Position numbers and translations under genes: made by a program. Below, piece after piece: positions 47,799-57,508 of a DNA stretch of 64,000 bases. The stretch comes from an uncultured Lachnospiraceae bacterium. Lineage in GTDB: Bacteria > Bacillota > Clostridia > Lachnospirales > Lachnospiraceae. The stretch covers positions 78,793-142,792 of the forward strand of contig CANRDO010000003.1 of NCBI GenBank assembly GCA_947629385.1, written 5' to 3'. Every line of letters begins with the position of its first letter. The stretch's first letter is position 1. The notes beneath the pieces are model-generated. The model searched no databases, was not told the origin of the DNA, and was given only the letters and a program-made list of their open reading frames with translations.

Positions 47799-49091
47799 AT
47801 GAGAAAGAAGATTTTATTCGTTATTTTGGCGTGTTCGATTTGCCTGACGGTTTCCGGGACGTCGTCTGTCGCCACGGCGGATGAGCCGGAGTCCGGGACG
47901 GAAGCGATGACAGACGCAGAGGCGGGCGCGGAGGCTGAGGATGCCGATGCGGAGGAGAGCACGGACGCCGGAGAGACGGCTTCTGAGGAGAGCGCCGAGG
48001 CCGAGACGGAGTTTACGGTTCCTGAGAGACCGGACTACAAAGCTTCCGACTATGTAACGCTCGGACAGTACAAGGGATTGACGGTCGTAAAGGAGCCGCT
48101 CGAGGTGACGGAGCAGGAGATTGACGATGAGATCCTGACCGAGCTTCAGTATTCCGACGCGCTTGAGACGATCACCGAGGGCGTTGTGCAGGAAGGCGAT
48201 ATCGCGAACATCGATTATGAGGGCAAAAAGGACGGCGTTGCCTTCGACGGGGGCACTGCCGAGGGCTATGATCTGACGATCGGCTCCCATCAATTCATCG
48301 ACGGATTCGAGGACGGATTGATCGGCGTGGCGGTCGGCGATACGGTCGAGCTTCCGCTGACCTTCCCGGAGAACTACGGCAATGAGCTTGCGGGAGCAGA
48401 CGTTGTGTTCACTGTCACGGTCAACGAGGTCAGGCGCGTTCCCGAGCTGACCGACGAGGTGGCAGGCAAGGTCACGGACGGGGAGTACAACGATGTGGCC
48501 TCTTACAGTGAGAGCGTCCGCGCGCAGCTTGAGGCGACGAGGGAGCAGGAGCAGGAAACCATTGTCATGTCGGATCTTCTGACGCAGATTTCGAATACGA
48601 GTGAGATCACCGGATATCCGCAGGAGATGATCGATTACGATGTAGCGCTGATGGAGCAGTATTACCGCAGCATAGCGCAGATGTACTCGATGGAGTTTGA
48701 GGATTTTCTTTCCGCCTATTTGGAGATGACGCCGGAGACATTCCAGAGCGAGGCGGTTCTGGCGTGCCAGGAGATGATGCAGCAGGAGCTTTATCTGAAG
48801 GCGATCGCGGAGGCCGAGGGGATCGAACTGACCGATGAGGAATACACAGCCGGCACAGAGCGGTACGCGCAGCAGTACGGGTATGAGACGGCGGAGGAGC
48901 TGATCGCGGCGAACGATGAGAAAGAGATCCGTATCAGCCTGCTTTTGGATAAGGTGTATGATTTCCTGATAGAGAATTCCAATGTTTTGGACGCGGAGCC
49001 GGAGACTGAGACGGAGAACATGACGGAGATCACCGCCGCGGAGCTTGCTCAGGAGGAGTCAGAGACAGAGCAGGAAGAAAGCGGACAATAA
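47799..49091 (+). CDS. Exported trigger-factor-like peptidyl-prolyl isomerase
   Basis: A 430-residue protein with a signal peptide (about 1-28), an acidic Ala/Glu/Asp linker to about 75, and then trigger-factor domains. The FKBP-type isomerase lies near 125-210 (VQEGDIANIDYEGKKDGVAF, GSHQFIDGFEDGLIG). The C-terminal chaperone arms fill the rest (MIDYDVALMEQYYRSIAQM). The ribosome-binding N-terminal domain with its FRKG loop is missing. So this is a trigger factor moved outside the cell, probably folding secreted or wall proteins. It has an acidic tail. It is followed after three bases by the EamA transporter gene. Confidence 0.88.
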   Translation: MRKKILFVILACSICLTVSGTSSVATADEPESGTEAMTDAEAGAEAEDADAEESTDAGETASEESAEAETEFTVPERPDYKASDYVTLGQYKGLTVVKEPLEVTEQEIDDEILTELQYSDALETITEGVVQEGDIANIDYEGKKDGVAFDGGTAEGYDLTIGSHQFIDGFEDGLIGVAVGDTVELPLTFPENYGNELAGADVVFTVTVNEVRRVPELTDEVAGKVTDGEYNDVASYSESVRAQLEATREQEQETIVMSDLLTQISNTSEITGYPQEMIDYDVALMEQYYRSIAQMYSMEFEDFLSAYLEMTPETFQSEAVLACQEMMQQELYLKAIAEAEGIELTDEEYTAGTERYAQQYGYETAEELIAANDEKEIRISLLLDKVYDFLIENSNVLDAEPETETENMTEITAAELAQEESETEQEESGQ

Positions 49092-49094
49092 CTT

Positions 49095-49964
49095 ATGAAA
49101 GCGAAACTGATCGTGCTTCTCGGAGTATTCGGGGTTTCTTTTTCCGCGATCTTTGTGAAATATACGACCGCTCCGGCGGTCGTGATCGCGTTTTACCGCA
49201 TGCTTTTTGCGGCGGCGATATTGCTGCCGTTTGCGTTGAAGGTCTGTCGGGACGAGTGGAAAACGCTGGAGAAAAAGACCGTGCTGATGTGTGCCCTAAG
49301 CGGAATATTTCTCGCGTGCCATTTTTCCTTTTATTTTCAGTCGATCGCGTACACCTCGATCGCGTCGAGTACGGTGCTCGTGGACACGGAGGTATTTTTT
49401 GTCGCGATCGTGTCAATCCTGTTCTTAAAAGAAAGGATCTCCCGGCCGGGAGTGTTCAGTATTCTGCTGACCTTTGCGGGCAGCGTGGTGTTGGCTTTGA
49501 GCGATCACGGCGCGGGCAGCAATGCGGTGTACGGGGATCTTCTGGCGGCGACGGGGGCGTTTTTCGTAGCGCTGTACACGCTGATCGGCCGCGTGGAACG
49601 CCGGAAAATGTCGACAACGCTCTACACGTTTCTGGTGTACGGTACGGCCGCGCTGACGCTTGCAGTTTTCTGTATGGCGATGCAGATTCCCGTTGTCGGC
49701 TATGAGCCGAAAAATTACGCGCTCGGGCTGGGACTGGCTCTGTGCTGTACGCTGCTCGGACACAGTGTTTTCAGCTGGGGACTCAGATATCTGCCGGCGA
49801 CGTTCATCTCCACGGCAAAGCTGGGAGAGCCTGTGTTCGCGACGGTGCTCGGCATTTTCCTGTTCGGCCAGATTCCGGCGGCGCAGCAGGTGATCGGGGC
49901 TGTGATCATACTGGCGGGATTGTACCTGTATACGACATCGCAGGCGAGCGATGCAGGGGAATGA
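49095..49964 (+). CDS. EamA/DMT family transporter
   Basis: A 289-residue protein with about ten membrane helices in two repeated EamA units (residues 1-135 and 148-285). The first starts LIVLLGVFGVSFSAIFVKYT with FYRMLFAAAILLP; the second has GRVERRKMSTTLYTFLVYG and the typical GEPVFATVLGIFLFGQ. Such proteins export amino acids, purines or other metabolites; the substrate is unknown. It is translationally close to the exported trigger factor but functionally unlinked as far as can be seen. Confidence 0.92.
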   Translation: MKAKLIVLLGVFGVSFSAIFVKYTTAPAVVIAFYRMLFAAAILLPFALKVCRDEWKTLEKKTVLMCALSGIFLACHFSFYFQSIAYTSIASSTVLVDTEVFFVAIVSILFLKERISRPGVFSILLTFAGSVVLALSDHGAGSNAVYGDLLAATGAFFVALYTLIGRVERRKMSTTLYTFLVYGTAALTLAVFCMAMQIPVVGYEPKNYALGLGLALCCTLLGHSVFSWGLRYLPATFISTAKLGEPVFATVLGIFLFGQIPAAQQVIGAVIILAGLYLYTTSQASDAGE

Positions 49965-50054
49965 GCTCAAACAAATATTGAGCGGTGAGAAATGAGAAAG
50001 AATGTGCGGGTCGGGAGCGCGGAGGAAACCGATCCGGAAGAGGTGAAATAAGTT

Positions 50055-50948
50055 ATGAAAAAGGTTGGAATGATCCTGGAGGGCGGCGGACAGCGCGGTA
50101 TTTTTACGAGCGGCGTGCTGGACTACTTTATGGAGCGCAGGCTTGTGGTTCCGTATGTGATCGGGGTGTCCGCGGGCGCGTGTAACGCGGTGGACTATGT
50201 GTCGGGGCAGATCCTGCGCACGAAGGAGTGCATGCTTGACGCGCAGCTCAACTATGAGCTGTACGGATTTCGCACGATGATGAAGACGAGACATTTCATG
50301 AACATGGATCTGATCTTCGGCCAGTTCCCATACAAAGATTATCCGTTTGATTTCCGGGCGTTCGTGAAGTCCCCGACGCGCTGCCTGCTCGCGGCGACGA
50401 ATTGCCTGACCGGCAGGGCGCAGTTTCTGGAGGAGTATCACGACAAGGCGCGGCTGTTGGATATCTGCCGCGCGTCGTCAAGCCTGCCGTTCGCGGCCGC
50501 GATGGCGGAGGTAGACGGAGTCCCGATGATGGACGGAGGGATCGCGGATTCGGTGCCGGTGCGCAAGGCAATCGCGGATGGCTATGACTACAATATCGTG
50601 ATCCTGACGAGGGGGCGCGGTTACTATAAAAACGAGAGCGGCGCCTCTGTGATGAAGCTCGCGAAGCTTGTCTACCGGAAGTATCCGGGGCTTGCCCGCG
50701 CGCTGATGATGCGCAACCATGTCTACAACCGGGAGATGGATCTGATCGATCGCCTTGAAAAGCAAGGAAAGGTATTTGCGATCCGTCCGGTGGTTCCGTG
50801 CGTCAGCCGGACAGAGAAGGATCTCGAAAAGCTGGAAGATTTCTACTGGCACGGCTATGAAACTGCGAAGCAGATCTACCCGGAACTGAAAGAGTGGCTC
50901 GCGAAGCGCGAGGAGTGCGTCAGCCGGAAGCGGCTGCTGGTGAGATGA
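50055..50948 (+). CDS. Patatin-like phospholipase
   Basis: A 297-residue alpha/beta hydrolase of the patatin family. The oxyanion motif GGGQRG is at residues 10-15, the nucleophile in GVSAG (Ser39) and the catalytic aspartate in MDGGIADS near 160. It has no signal peptide, so it probably acts on membrane lipids from inside. Family members are acyl hydrolases with a Ser-Asp dyad. It follows the transporter gene by 90 bases with a weak ribosome site. Confidence 0.9.
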   Translation: MKKVGMILEGGGQRGIFTSGVLDYFMERRLVVPYVIGVSAGACNAVDYVSGQILRTKECMLDAQLNYELYGFRTMMKTRHFMNMDLIFGQFPYKDYPFDFRAFVKSPTRCLLAATNCLTGRAQFLEEYHDKARLLDICRASSSLPFAAAMAEVDGVPMMDGGIADSVPVRKAIADGYDYNIVILTRGRGYYKNESGASVMKLAKLVYRKYPGLARALMMRNHVYNREMDLIDRLEKQGKVFAIRPVVPCVSRTEKDLEKLEDFYWHGYETAKQIYPELKEWLAKREECVSRKRLLVR

Positions 50949-50955
50949 CAAAAAC

Positions 50956-51000
50956 GGAGCTGCCATGGTCTGTGCTGTGTTTACACAGAGGCAGCTCCGC
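50956..51000. terminator. Terminator between convergent genes
   Basis: CGGAGCTGCC (50956-50965), loop, GGCAGCTCCG (50991-51000). The T-tract is on the minus strand, so it mainly ends the 51028 gene. Confidence 0.75.
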
Positions 51001-51027
51001 GGCTATGTTTCGGAATCCTGAAAGCAT

Positions 51028-51489
51028 TCAGTTGACAAAGAGCTCGGCTCTCTTGTCGAAATAAATTTTGTTGATAAGGATCATTATTATGTTTATTATG
51101 ATTGACATGATCAGAGAAGAATTCGTCTGCAGACTTACGGAAGCGTTTGCCGCACTGGCATTTATGATCAAGGTGACCGCAATGTAATAGATGACCTGCG
51201 ACGCGATTGTAAGCCCCAGGAAGATCAGGTACCTGGTTGGCGCCTTCGTCTTAAAATGAGCCAATCCCTGTCTTACGAGGATTGCGAAAATCGCCAGAGC
51301 GAGGCAGACGATGGCCATGCAGATATCGAGAGCCTTCAGCCCCTTGTATGATGCATAGACCTGATCTGCCAGCCCGCTGTAATAGCCGCCGATGAAATAG
51401 GCCGCGGCGTTGACGAGGCTTGCGATTGCACTGAGAAACAGCTGAATATAAATGATGAATTTGTACCATTTCATAGGATATTTGTCCAT
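51028..51489 (-). CDS. Four-helix membrane protein of unknown function
   Basis: A 153-residue hydrophobic protein. I use the ATG at 51489 because GGGAGG lies upstream; the frame extends to 51513. Four membrane helices are visible (about 12-32, 48-66, 82-102, 118-140). The N-terminal MKWYKFIIYIQLFLSAI pattern recurs in uncharacterised Lachnospiraceae proteins by my recollection. No catalytic or binding motif is seen. It is a single gene, convergent with the patatin gene and divergent from hydE. Confidence 0.7.
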   Translation of the reverse strand: MDKYPMKWYKFIIYIQLFLSAIASLVNAAAYFIGGYYSGLADQVYASYKGLKALDICMAIVCLALAIFAILVRQGLAHFKTKAPTRYLIFLGLTIASQVIYYIAVTLIINASAANASVSLQTNSSLIMSIIINIIMILINKIYFDKRAELFVN

Positions 51490-51675
51490 GATAATTCCTC
51501 CCTTGTGATTCATTGACTGCTGATGCTCTTATGCTATCATAAGCAGAGTTGTATGTCAATTTCATTAAAACAAGTTACATAGATTGTCATTGAAAGAATA
51601 ATCGGCTATAATACAGACGAGTCATTCTTTGTGAAGCGGCAGGCAGACAACGGGAAAAACAGGATGAATGTAAAA

Positions 51676-52758
51676 ATGTATAGAAAGATAATATCCCTGA
51701 TTGAAAAGCTGGAAGCACGGCATTCCCTGACGCTCGAGGAGTACGAAGCTCTGATTGGACCTATGACTGAGAAGTCTGCGCCTGACAGGGCGGATGAGGC
51801 GGCTCTGCTCGCGGAGAAGGCGTCCTCCGTGCGGCAGCAGGTCTACGGCCGGGACGTCTATGTGCGCGGGCTGATCGAGATCAGCAACATCTGCAAAAAC
51901 GATTGTTATTACTGTGGGATCCGCAGGAGCAACCGCTCGTGCGAGCGGTACCGGCTCTCGGAGCAGGAGATCCTGGAGTGCTGCGCGCAAGGGTATGAGC
52001 TCGGATTTCGCACCTTTGTTCTGCAAGGCGGGGAGGACGCGCACTTTTCGGATGAGGTAGTCTGCCGCTTGGTCGGGCAGATCAAGAAGAACCATCCGGA
52101 CTGCGCGGTGACGCTGTCGCTCGGGGAGCGCAGCCGCGAGAGCTACCAGCGGATGTTTGACGCCGGGGCGGACCGCTATCTGCTGCGGCACGAGACCGCG
52201 GACAAGGCGCACTATGAGAAGCTGCATCCGCCGCAGATGTCGTTTGACAACCGGATGCGCTGTCTGCGCGATCTGCGGGAGATCGGCTATCAGGTCGGCT
52301 GCGGGTTCATGGTCGGTTCGCCGTACCAGACCGCGCGGACACTTGCGGAGGATCTGAAATTCATCGAAGAATTCCGCCCGGACATGTGCGGCATCGGGCC
52401 GTTCGTTCCGCATCAGGCGACGCCGTTCGCGAAAGAGCCGGCAGGGACCGTGGAGTTGACCTGTTATCTGTTGTCGATCATACGGCTGATCCATCCGAAC
52501 GTGCTGCTTCCTTCGACGACAGCGCTCGGGACGATCGACCCGCGGGGACGCGAGAAGGGAATATTGGCAGGCGCGAATGTCGTGATGCCGAATCTCTCCC
52601 CGATGGCGGTGAGGAAGAAGTACGAGCTGTACGACAACAAGATCTGCACCGGGGACGAGTCGGCGCAGTGCAGGCATTGTCTGGAGCAGCGTATGGAGTC
52701 GATCGGCTATCATGTCGTGACTGACCGGGGCGACGTGAAGGGGTGGAAGGATTCGTAG
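51676..52758 (+). CDS. hydE: [FeFe]-hydrogenase maturase HydE (radical SAM)
   Basis: A 360-residue radical SAM enzyme; I prefer the ATG at 51676 (AGGA at 51661), although the frame begins at 51631. The cluster motif CKNDCYYC has cysteines 73, 77 and 80. The barrel shows the expected LQGGEDAHFSDE and GADRYLLRHETA segments. HydE, with HydG and HydF, builds the 2Fe subcluster of [FeFe]-hydrogenase. hydG follows after 141 bases on the same strand. No hydF or hydrogenase gene is in the window. Confidence 0.92.
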   Translation: MYRKIISLIEKLEARHSLTLEEYEALIGPMTEKSAPDRADEAALLAEKASSVRQQVYGRDVYVRGLIEISNICKNDCYYCGIRRSNRSCERYRLSEQEILECCAQGYELGFRTFVLQGGEDAHFSDEVVCRLVGQIKKNHPDCAVTLSLGERSRESYQRMFDAGADRYLLRHETADKAHYEKLHPPQMSFDNRMRCLRDLREIGYQVGCGFMVGSPYQTARTLAEDLKFIEEFRPDMCGIGPFVPHQATPFAKEPAGTVELTCYLLSIIRLIHPNVLLPSTTALGTIDPRGREKGILAGANVVMPNLSPMAVRKKYELYDNKICTGDESAQCRHCLEQRMESIGYHVVTDRGDVKGWKDS

Positions 52759-52899
52759 CAAGCCGGTACGGTACATGTGCGCGGTTGATTTGTGGGAACC
52801 AAAATAGGATACGGTACAGAAAAGCCAAGTTTTAAAAGAATGGATCTGACCGAAGAAAAAAGGACAGAGAAAATAAAGAGAAGAAAAGAGGTAAGCAAG

Positions 52900-54348
52900 A
52901 TGGCAGTTTACAACCCGAAATCATTGAAGGCAGAAGAATTCATCAACCACGAGGAGATCCTGGAGACGCTCGAATACGCGGAAAAAAACAAGAATAATGT
53001 AGAGCTGATCGATCAGATTCTCGCGAAGGCGCGTCCGCAGAAAACGGCGACCGGGACAGTCTGTCAGGGGCTGACGCACCGGGAGGCCTCCGTGCTCCTG
53101 GCGTGCGACATCCCGGAGAAGGTCGGGGAGATGTACCAGATCGCGAAGGAGATCAAGCTGGCGTTCTACGGGAACCGTATCGTGATGTTCGCGCCGTTGT
53201 ATCTGTCAAATTACTGTGTAAACGGTTGTCTCTACTGCCCGTACCATCTGAAGAACAAACACATTGCGCGCAAGAAGCTGACGCAGGAGGAAGTGCGCCA
53301 GGAGGTGATCGCGCTGCAGGATATGGGACACAAGCGTCTCGCGATCGAGGCGGGCGAGGATCCGATCAACAATCCGCTCGAATACATACTGGAGTGCATC
53401 AAGACAATTTACAGCATCCAGCACAAAAACGGTGCGATCCGCCGCGTCAATGTCAACATCGCGGCGACGACTGTCGAGGATTACCGCAAATTAAAAGAGG
53501 CCGGGATCGGCACCTACATTCTTTTCCAGGAGACCTACCACAAGCAGAGCTATCTGCAGCTGCACCCGACCGGACCGAAGCACGATTACGATTATCACAC
53601 CGAGGCGATGGACCGTGCGATGGAGGGCGGCATCGACGATGTGGGACTCGGCGTTTTGTTCGGTCTTGAGATGTACAAATACGAATTTGCCGGCTTGCTG
53701 ATGCACGCCGAGCATCTGGAGGCTGTGCATGGCGTCGGCCCGCACACGATCAGCGTGCCGCGCGTGAAGCACGCCGACGACATCGATCCGGATGTGTTTG
53801 ACAATTCGATTCCGGATGAGATGTTTGAGAAGATCATCGCTTGCATCCGCATCGCGGTGCCATATACCGGGATGATTATCTCGACGAGAGAGTCGCAGGA
53901 GGTTCGCGGCCGCGTGCTCGATCTCGGCATCTCGCAGATCAGTGGCGCGTCCCGCACTTCCGTGGGCGGCTACACCGAGGAGGAGCGTCCGCACGATTCC
54001 GAGCAGTTTGACGTGTCCGACCAGAGGACATTGGACGAGGTGGTGCGCTGGTTGATGGAGCAGGGGCATATCCCGTCGTTCTGCACGGCCTGCTACCGCG
54101 AGGGAAGGACGGGCGACCGTTTCATGAGCCTGTGCAAGAACGGGCAGATCCTGAATTGCTGCCATCCGAACGCGCTGATGACACTGACCGAATACCTGGT
54201 GGACTACGCGTCCGAGGAGACAAAGAAGCTCGGCTTCGAGCTGATCGAAAAAGAGCTTGCGAAGATTCCGAAGGAGAAAATCCGGAATATCGCGGCGCAG
54301 CACATCGAGGACATCAAGAATTCCAACCGCAGAGATTTCCGATTCTGA
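52900..54348 (+). CDS. hydG: [FeFe]-hydrogenase maturase HydG (tyrosine lyase)
   Basis: A 482-residue ThiH-like radical SAM enzyme from the ATG at 52900. The SAM cluster motif is CVNGCLYC (Cys106, 110, 113). The C-terminal region has CTACYREGRTG and, 22 residues after the second cysteine, another cysteine, the ligands of the auxiliary cluster. HydG cleaves tyrosine to make the CO and cyanide ligands of the H-cluster. It differs from ThiH by this extra C-terminal domain. It follows hydE, as in many clostridia. Confidence 0.94.
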   Translation: MAVYNPKSLKAEEFINHEEILETLEYAEKNKNNVELIDQILAKARPQKTATGTVCQGLTHREASVLLACDIPEKVGEMYQIAKEIKLAFYGNRIVMFAPLYLSNYCVNGCLYCPYHLKNKHIARKKLTQEEVRQEVIALQDMGHKRLAIEAGEDPINNPLEYILECIKTIYSIQHKNGAIRRVNVNIAATTVEDYRKLKEAGIGTYILFQETYHKQSYLQLHPTGPKHDYDYHTEAMDRAMEGGIDDVGLGVLFGLEMYKYEFAGLLMHAEHLEAVHGVGPHTISVPRVKHADDIDPDVFDNSIPDEMFEKIIACIRIAVPYTGMIISTRESQEVRGRVLDLGISQISGASRTSVGGYTEEERPHDSEQFDVSDQRTLDEVVRWLMEQGHIPSFCTACYREGRTGDRFMSLCKNGQILNCCHPNALMTLTEYLVDYASEETKKLGFELIEKELAKIPKEKIRNIAAQHIEDIKNSNRRDFRF

Positions 54349-54387
54349 GGAATGTGTATCATATGGTAGAGAGTAGGGAATTTGCAA

Positions 54388-55584
54388 ATGAAAGAACGGG
54401 TATTTGACTGGGCGATGTCCCGGGAAGTGAAGCTTGGATCGCTCAGATGCCAGGTAGTGGATTTGGTTTTTGTAGGTTGTATACTAGTGCTGGCGTTTCT
54501 GGCGCGTCTGAGATTGCTGCCAATCGTTTCCGGGGACTACTATGGGGCCTTCAAGCCGTGGATGGACCAGATACGGGAGAATGGCGGTTTTCGCTCGCTC
54601 GGAATGGAGATTTCCAATTACTCTTCACTGTATATGTACATTATGTGCCTGCTGTCTTACCTGAAATTTGATGACCTGTATCTGTTGAAGCTGGTCTCAA
54701 TTCTGTTTGACTATGTGGCGGCGGCAGCAATGTTTCTGATTGTTCATCGGCTCAGCGGGAATGTGAGAAAAGCGATTCTGGGGATGACCTTCTTGCTGTT
54801 TTCCCCAGCGGTCCTACTGGATGGAGCGTACTGGGCGCAGTGTGATATGATCTACACGGCGTTTCTGCTGTTCGCGCTCTACTGGCTTTTCAAAGGAAAC
54901 AGCAATGCTTGTCTGATTTTTGTAGCAGTCGCCTTCGCGTTTAAGCTACAAGCGGTGTTTCTGCTTCCGTTTCTGATTATCCTGTGGGCGAAGCAGAGGA
55001 CAATAAAGCTGCGTCATTTTGTCTGGATTCCGCTTATCTATGTGGTCAGCATTATTCCGGCGTTTTTGATGGGCAGAAGCCTGGCCAGTCTGATGGGGGT
55101 CTATTCCGGGCAGGCGGAGCTTTATCCTTGGGGGACTTTGAATTATCCGAATCTGTATACGCTGCTCGGAGAGGCGATGCCGGAGCTGCACTATGCGGCT
55201 GAGGTGAGCGGTGCGGGGATCCTGCTGACTGTCGCGATCTTGGGTGGGATTGCCTACTATCTTTATACAAAAAAGATTCGCCTAACAGATCGTCTGATCG
55301 TGACGCTGGCGCTTTTGACGGTGGCGGTGACGGTCTATACTCTGCCGCACATGCATGAGAGATACGGGATACTGTTGGATTTGTTGGCGATTGTCTATGC
55401 GATGCTTGACGTGAGGAAGCTTCCTGTCTTTTTTGGCTTTTCGCTGATCTCTGTCGTGAGCTTTATGCCATTTTTAATTACAGTAGAGATCGTTCCGCTC
55501 CAGTATACGGCAATAGGGCTGCTGGGATTGATCCTGTATGTGGGCTTTGATTTTTACAGGCAGGTTGAGGCTGGAACACGCTAA
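54388..55584 (+). CDS. GT-C type membrane glycosyltransferase
   Basis: A 398-residue multi-pass protein with about nine helices. The first extracellular loop holds SGDYYGAFKPWMDQI, a typical acidic motif of GT-C glycosyltransferases. The late loop reads LPHMHERYGILLDL, as in mannosyltransferase-like (DUF2029-type) proteins. Such enzymes move a sugar from a lipid-phosphate carrier to an acceptor on the outer membrane face. The start is the ATG at 54388. It overlaps the end of the convergent glycosyltransferase gene by four bases; the two may act on the same envelope polymer. Confidence 0.82.
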   Translation: MKERVFDWAMSREVKLGSLRCQVVDLVFVGCILVLAFLARLRLLPIVSGDYYGAFKPWMDQIRENGGFRSLGMEISNYSSLYMYIMCLLSYLKFDDLYLLKLVSILFDYVAAAAMFLIVHRLSGNVRKAILGMTFLLFSPAVLLDGAYWAQCDMIYTAFLLFALYWLFKGNSNACLIFVAVAFAFKLQAVFLLPFLIILWAKQRTIKLRHFVWIPLIYVVSIIPAFLMGRSLASLMGVYSGQAELYPWGTLNYPNLYTLLGEAMPELHYAAEVSGAGILLTVAILGGIAYYLYTKKIRLTDRLIVTLALLTVAVTVYTLPHMHERYGILLDLLAIVYAMLDVRKLPVFFGFSLISVVSFMPFLITVEIVPLQYTAIGLLGLILYVGFDFYRQVEAGTR

Positions 55585-57356
55585 AGCACGAGGATCCAGT
55601 CTTTGAGCCAGCGCAGATGGAGCCCCCATTCTGTATAAAAGGGGTATCCGGAGACAACCGGATAAAACAGGAGAAAGAAGCAGGCGGCGACCGTCAGATA
55701 TCCGACGATGGCTGCCCTTCCTTTTTCCTGAAATTTGCAGAGAATGCGGCTGATCGTGTAGCCCATGCACAAGAGCATCATGATGGAGGCCGGGAAATAG
55801 TGATAGATAAACGTGAGGCGGGGTACCAGCATCCACGGGATATACTGCGCCAGGTATGCAATGGAGAGAAATCCTGCCTGACGGTCTCTTCGGAAGATCC
55901 AGCGGAACAGGACATAGAGACAGCAGAGCATGCCGGGCCACCAGATTGCCGGGTTGCCCATGTAGTTGACGGCGCTGGTCTTCGCAGCGCCAACGGTGTT
56001 GCTGGCGGCGAGCAGCGGCATCCAGATAACTGGCCATTCATAGAAGGGTGAGCCGTAATAGTGCTTGTTCGTCAGATTGGAGTGATAGCGGAACATGTTC
56101 TGCGTACACCTGATAGCTTTTTCCAGCAGATTTGAATATTCGGTGTAGGTGCCGGCAGGCAGAAAGCTGAGTGTGTAGAGACCGAGCGGGATCAGGATGA
56201 AAAAGATACAGCAGAAAAAGAACAGGCGTAACATCTGCCCGCCGGGATTATGACGGATCGTGTGTAGCAGGAAGATGAGCGCAAGACCCGCTCCCGCGTA
56301 GACTCCCGTCCATTTCGTGGCAATGCCGAGCCCCATGCTGACGCCGCAAAGCGCGAGCGGGAGGAGCACTTGACGCGGCGGAAGCTTGCCGCGCATAGGC
56401 GATGTGGAGGAGACAGCAGTTGAAGTTGTTTTGCTCTGCCGGTATGCCGTATCTTTCTCGATATAGCGGTACATAAAGTAGTACATCAGCAGAATGAAAA
56501 ACGCAGCGAAGATATCGAGTGTAGCAATTCGGGAGAGTGTGAAATGCATGCAGTCGAAGACCAGCAGAAAGGCGGTCGCCGTCGCGCAGAATGTATTTTT
56601 GAAAAGGCGTTTCGCGAAGAGATAGATCAGCGGTATTATCAGGATACCGAAGATCGCCGACATGAAGCGCATACCGAAGGGCGTCATCCCGAAGAGCGCG
56701 ATGCCGAGGGAGATCAGGGTCTTTCCGAAATATGGGTGCGTCGTTTCATAGACGGGAAGACCGTGCAGAATTTCATAGGCCGTACGCCCGTGATAGACCT
56801 CGTCAAACATTGTGCCGTCCATGTAGGTTACGTATTTGGGAAACATATCCTGTTCGTCGAAAAGCTCCGGGTATTCGCCTGCGTTCACAGGCAGGATCAC
56901 GTCTCCCTCCGTAGTCACGGCGACTAGTTCGTTCAGAACCGTGTCGCTCTCCAGCGCGACAAGCCCCAGATATCGCAGGTTATAATTGACATTCAATTTA
57001 TTCCAGGTGAAGACGGAGGAGGCCTCGGCGTTCTCGTTGAAAAGCTCCCATTCCCGGGTCACTTCATTGTAGGCGGAGAGCGTAAAATGACGTTTAGCCT
57101 GGCAATTCAGATAGAGTGATACTGAACTGATGCCGATGTAATCTCCGAAATCCAGGACGATATCCGGATTCTCCGCCAGAGCAGTGTAGGCTGACTGGGG
57201 CGCGTAGGTGTTGCCAATCCGAAAGAATGCCATCAGGGCGAAGAGCAGGGTCAAAGTGAGCATGCAGAGCCAGTCCGCCCTGGTGAGACGATCGGAGTGG
57301 GGACTGAAATCGCTGTGCAGATGAAATATGTCTTTTATAGAGATAAAAGCTTTCAC
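55581..57356 (-). CDS. Protein O-mannosyltransferase-like GT39
   Basis: A 591-residue multi-pass protein; the start is GTG behind GGAGAG. The conserved loop FDEVYHGRTAYEILHGLP followed by ETTHPYFGKTLI gives the Asp-Glu and His-Pro motifs of the PMT family (GT39). A long extracytoplasmic region with beta-rich sequence lies between helix 1 and the DE motif, an extra element not seen in short PMTs. About eleven helices are present. It likely transfers a hexose from a polyprenyl-phosphate donor to a protein or polymer. Confidence 0.85.
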   Translation of the reverse strand: MKAFISIKDIFHLHSDFSPHSDRLTRADWLCMLTLTLLFALMAFFRIGNTYAPQSAYTALAENPDIVLDFGDYIGISSVSLYLNCQAKRHFTLSAYNEVTREWELFNENAEASSVFTWNKLNVNYNLRYLGLVALESDTVLNELVAVTTEGDVILPVNAGEYPELFDEQDMFPKYVTYMDGTMFDEVYHGRTAYEILHGLPVYETTHPYFGKTLISLGIALFGMTPFGMRFMSAIFGILIIPLIYLFAKRLFKNTFCATATAFLLVFDCMHFTLSRIATLDIFAAFFILLMYYFMYRYIEKDTAYRQSKTTSTAVSSTSPMRGKLPPRQVLLPLALCGVSMGLGIATKWTGVYAGAGLALIFLLHTIRHNPGGQMLRLFFFCCIFFILIPLGLYTLSFLPAGTYTEYSNLLEKAIRCTQNMFRYHSNLTNKHYYGSPFYEWPVIWMPLLAASNTVGAAKTSAVNYMGNPAIWWPGMLCCLYVLFRWIFRRDRQAGFLSIAYLAQYIPWMLVPRLTFIYHYFPASIMMLLCMGYTISRILCKFQEKGRAAIVGYLTVAACFFLLFYPVVSGYPFYTEWGLHLRWLKDWILVL

Positions 57357-57508
57357 TGTATTTTACTCTCCGAAAAATAAAGTTTATGTCACAAGAGATA
57401 CGCTCTGGTAATGGGAGCTGTCCGCATGATGGTACGGTACATCCCTTCATCAGTATAACAAATGGATAGAAGACCATCAATACAAAAAGAAAGAAAGGCG
57501 TAGGATCA

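Noticed and set aside
49992..50051. A 19-residue frame ahead of the patatin gene
   Set aside because: No clear ribosome site and no recognisable composition; probably chance.
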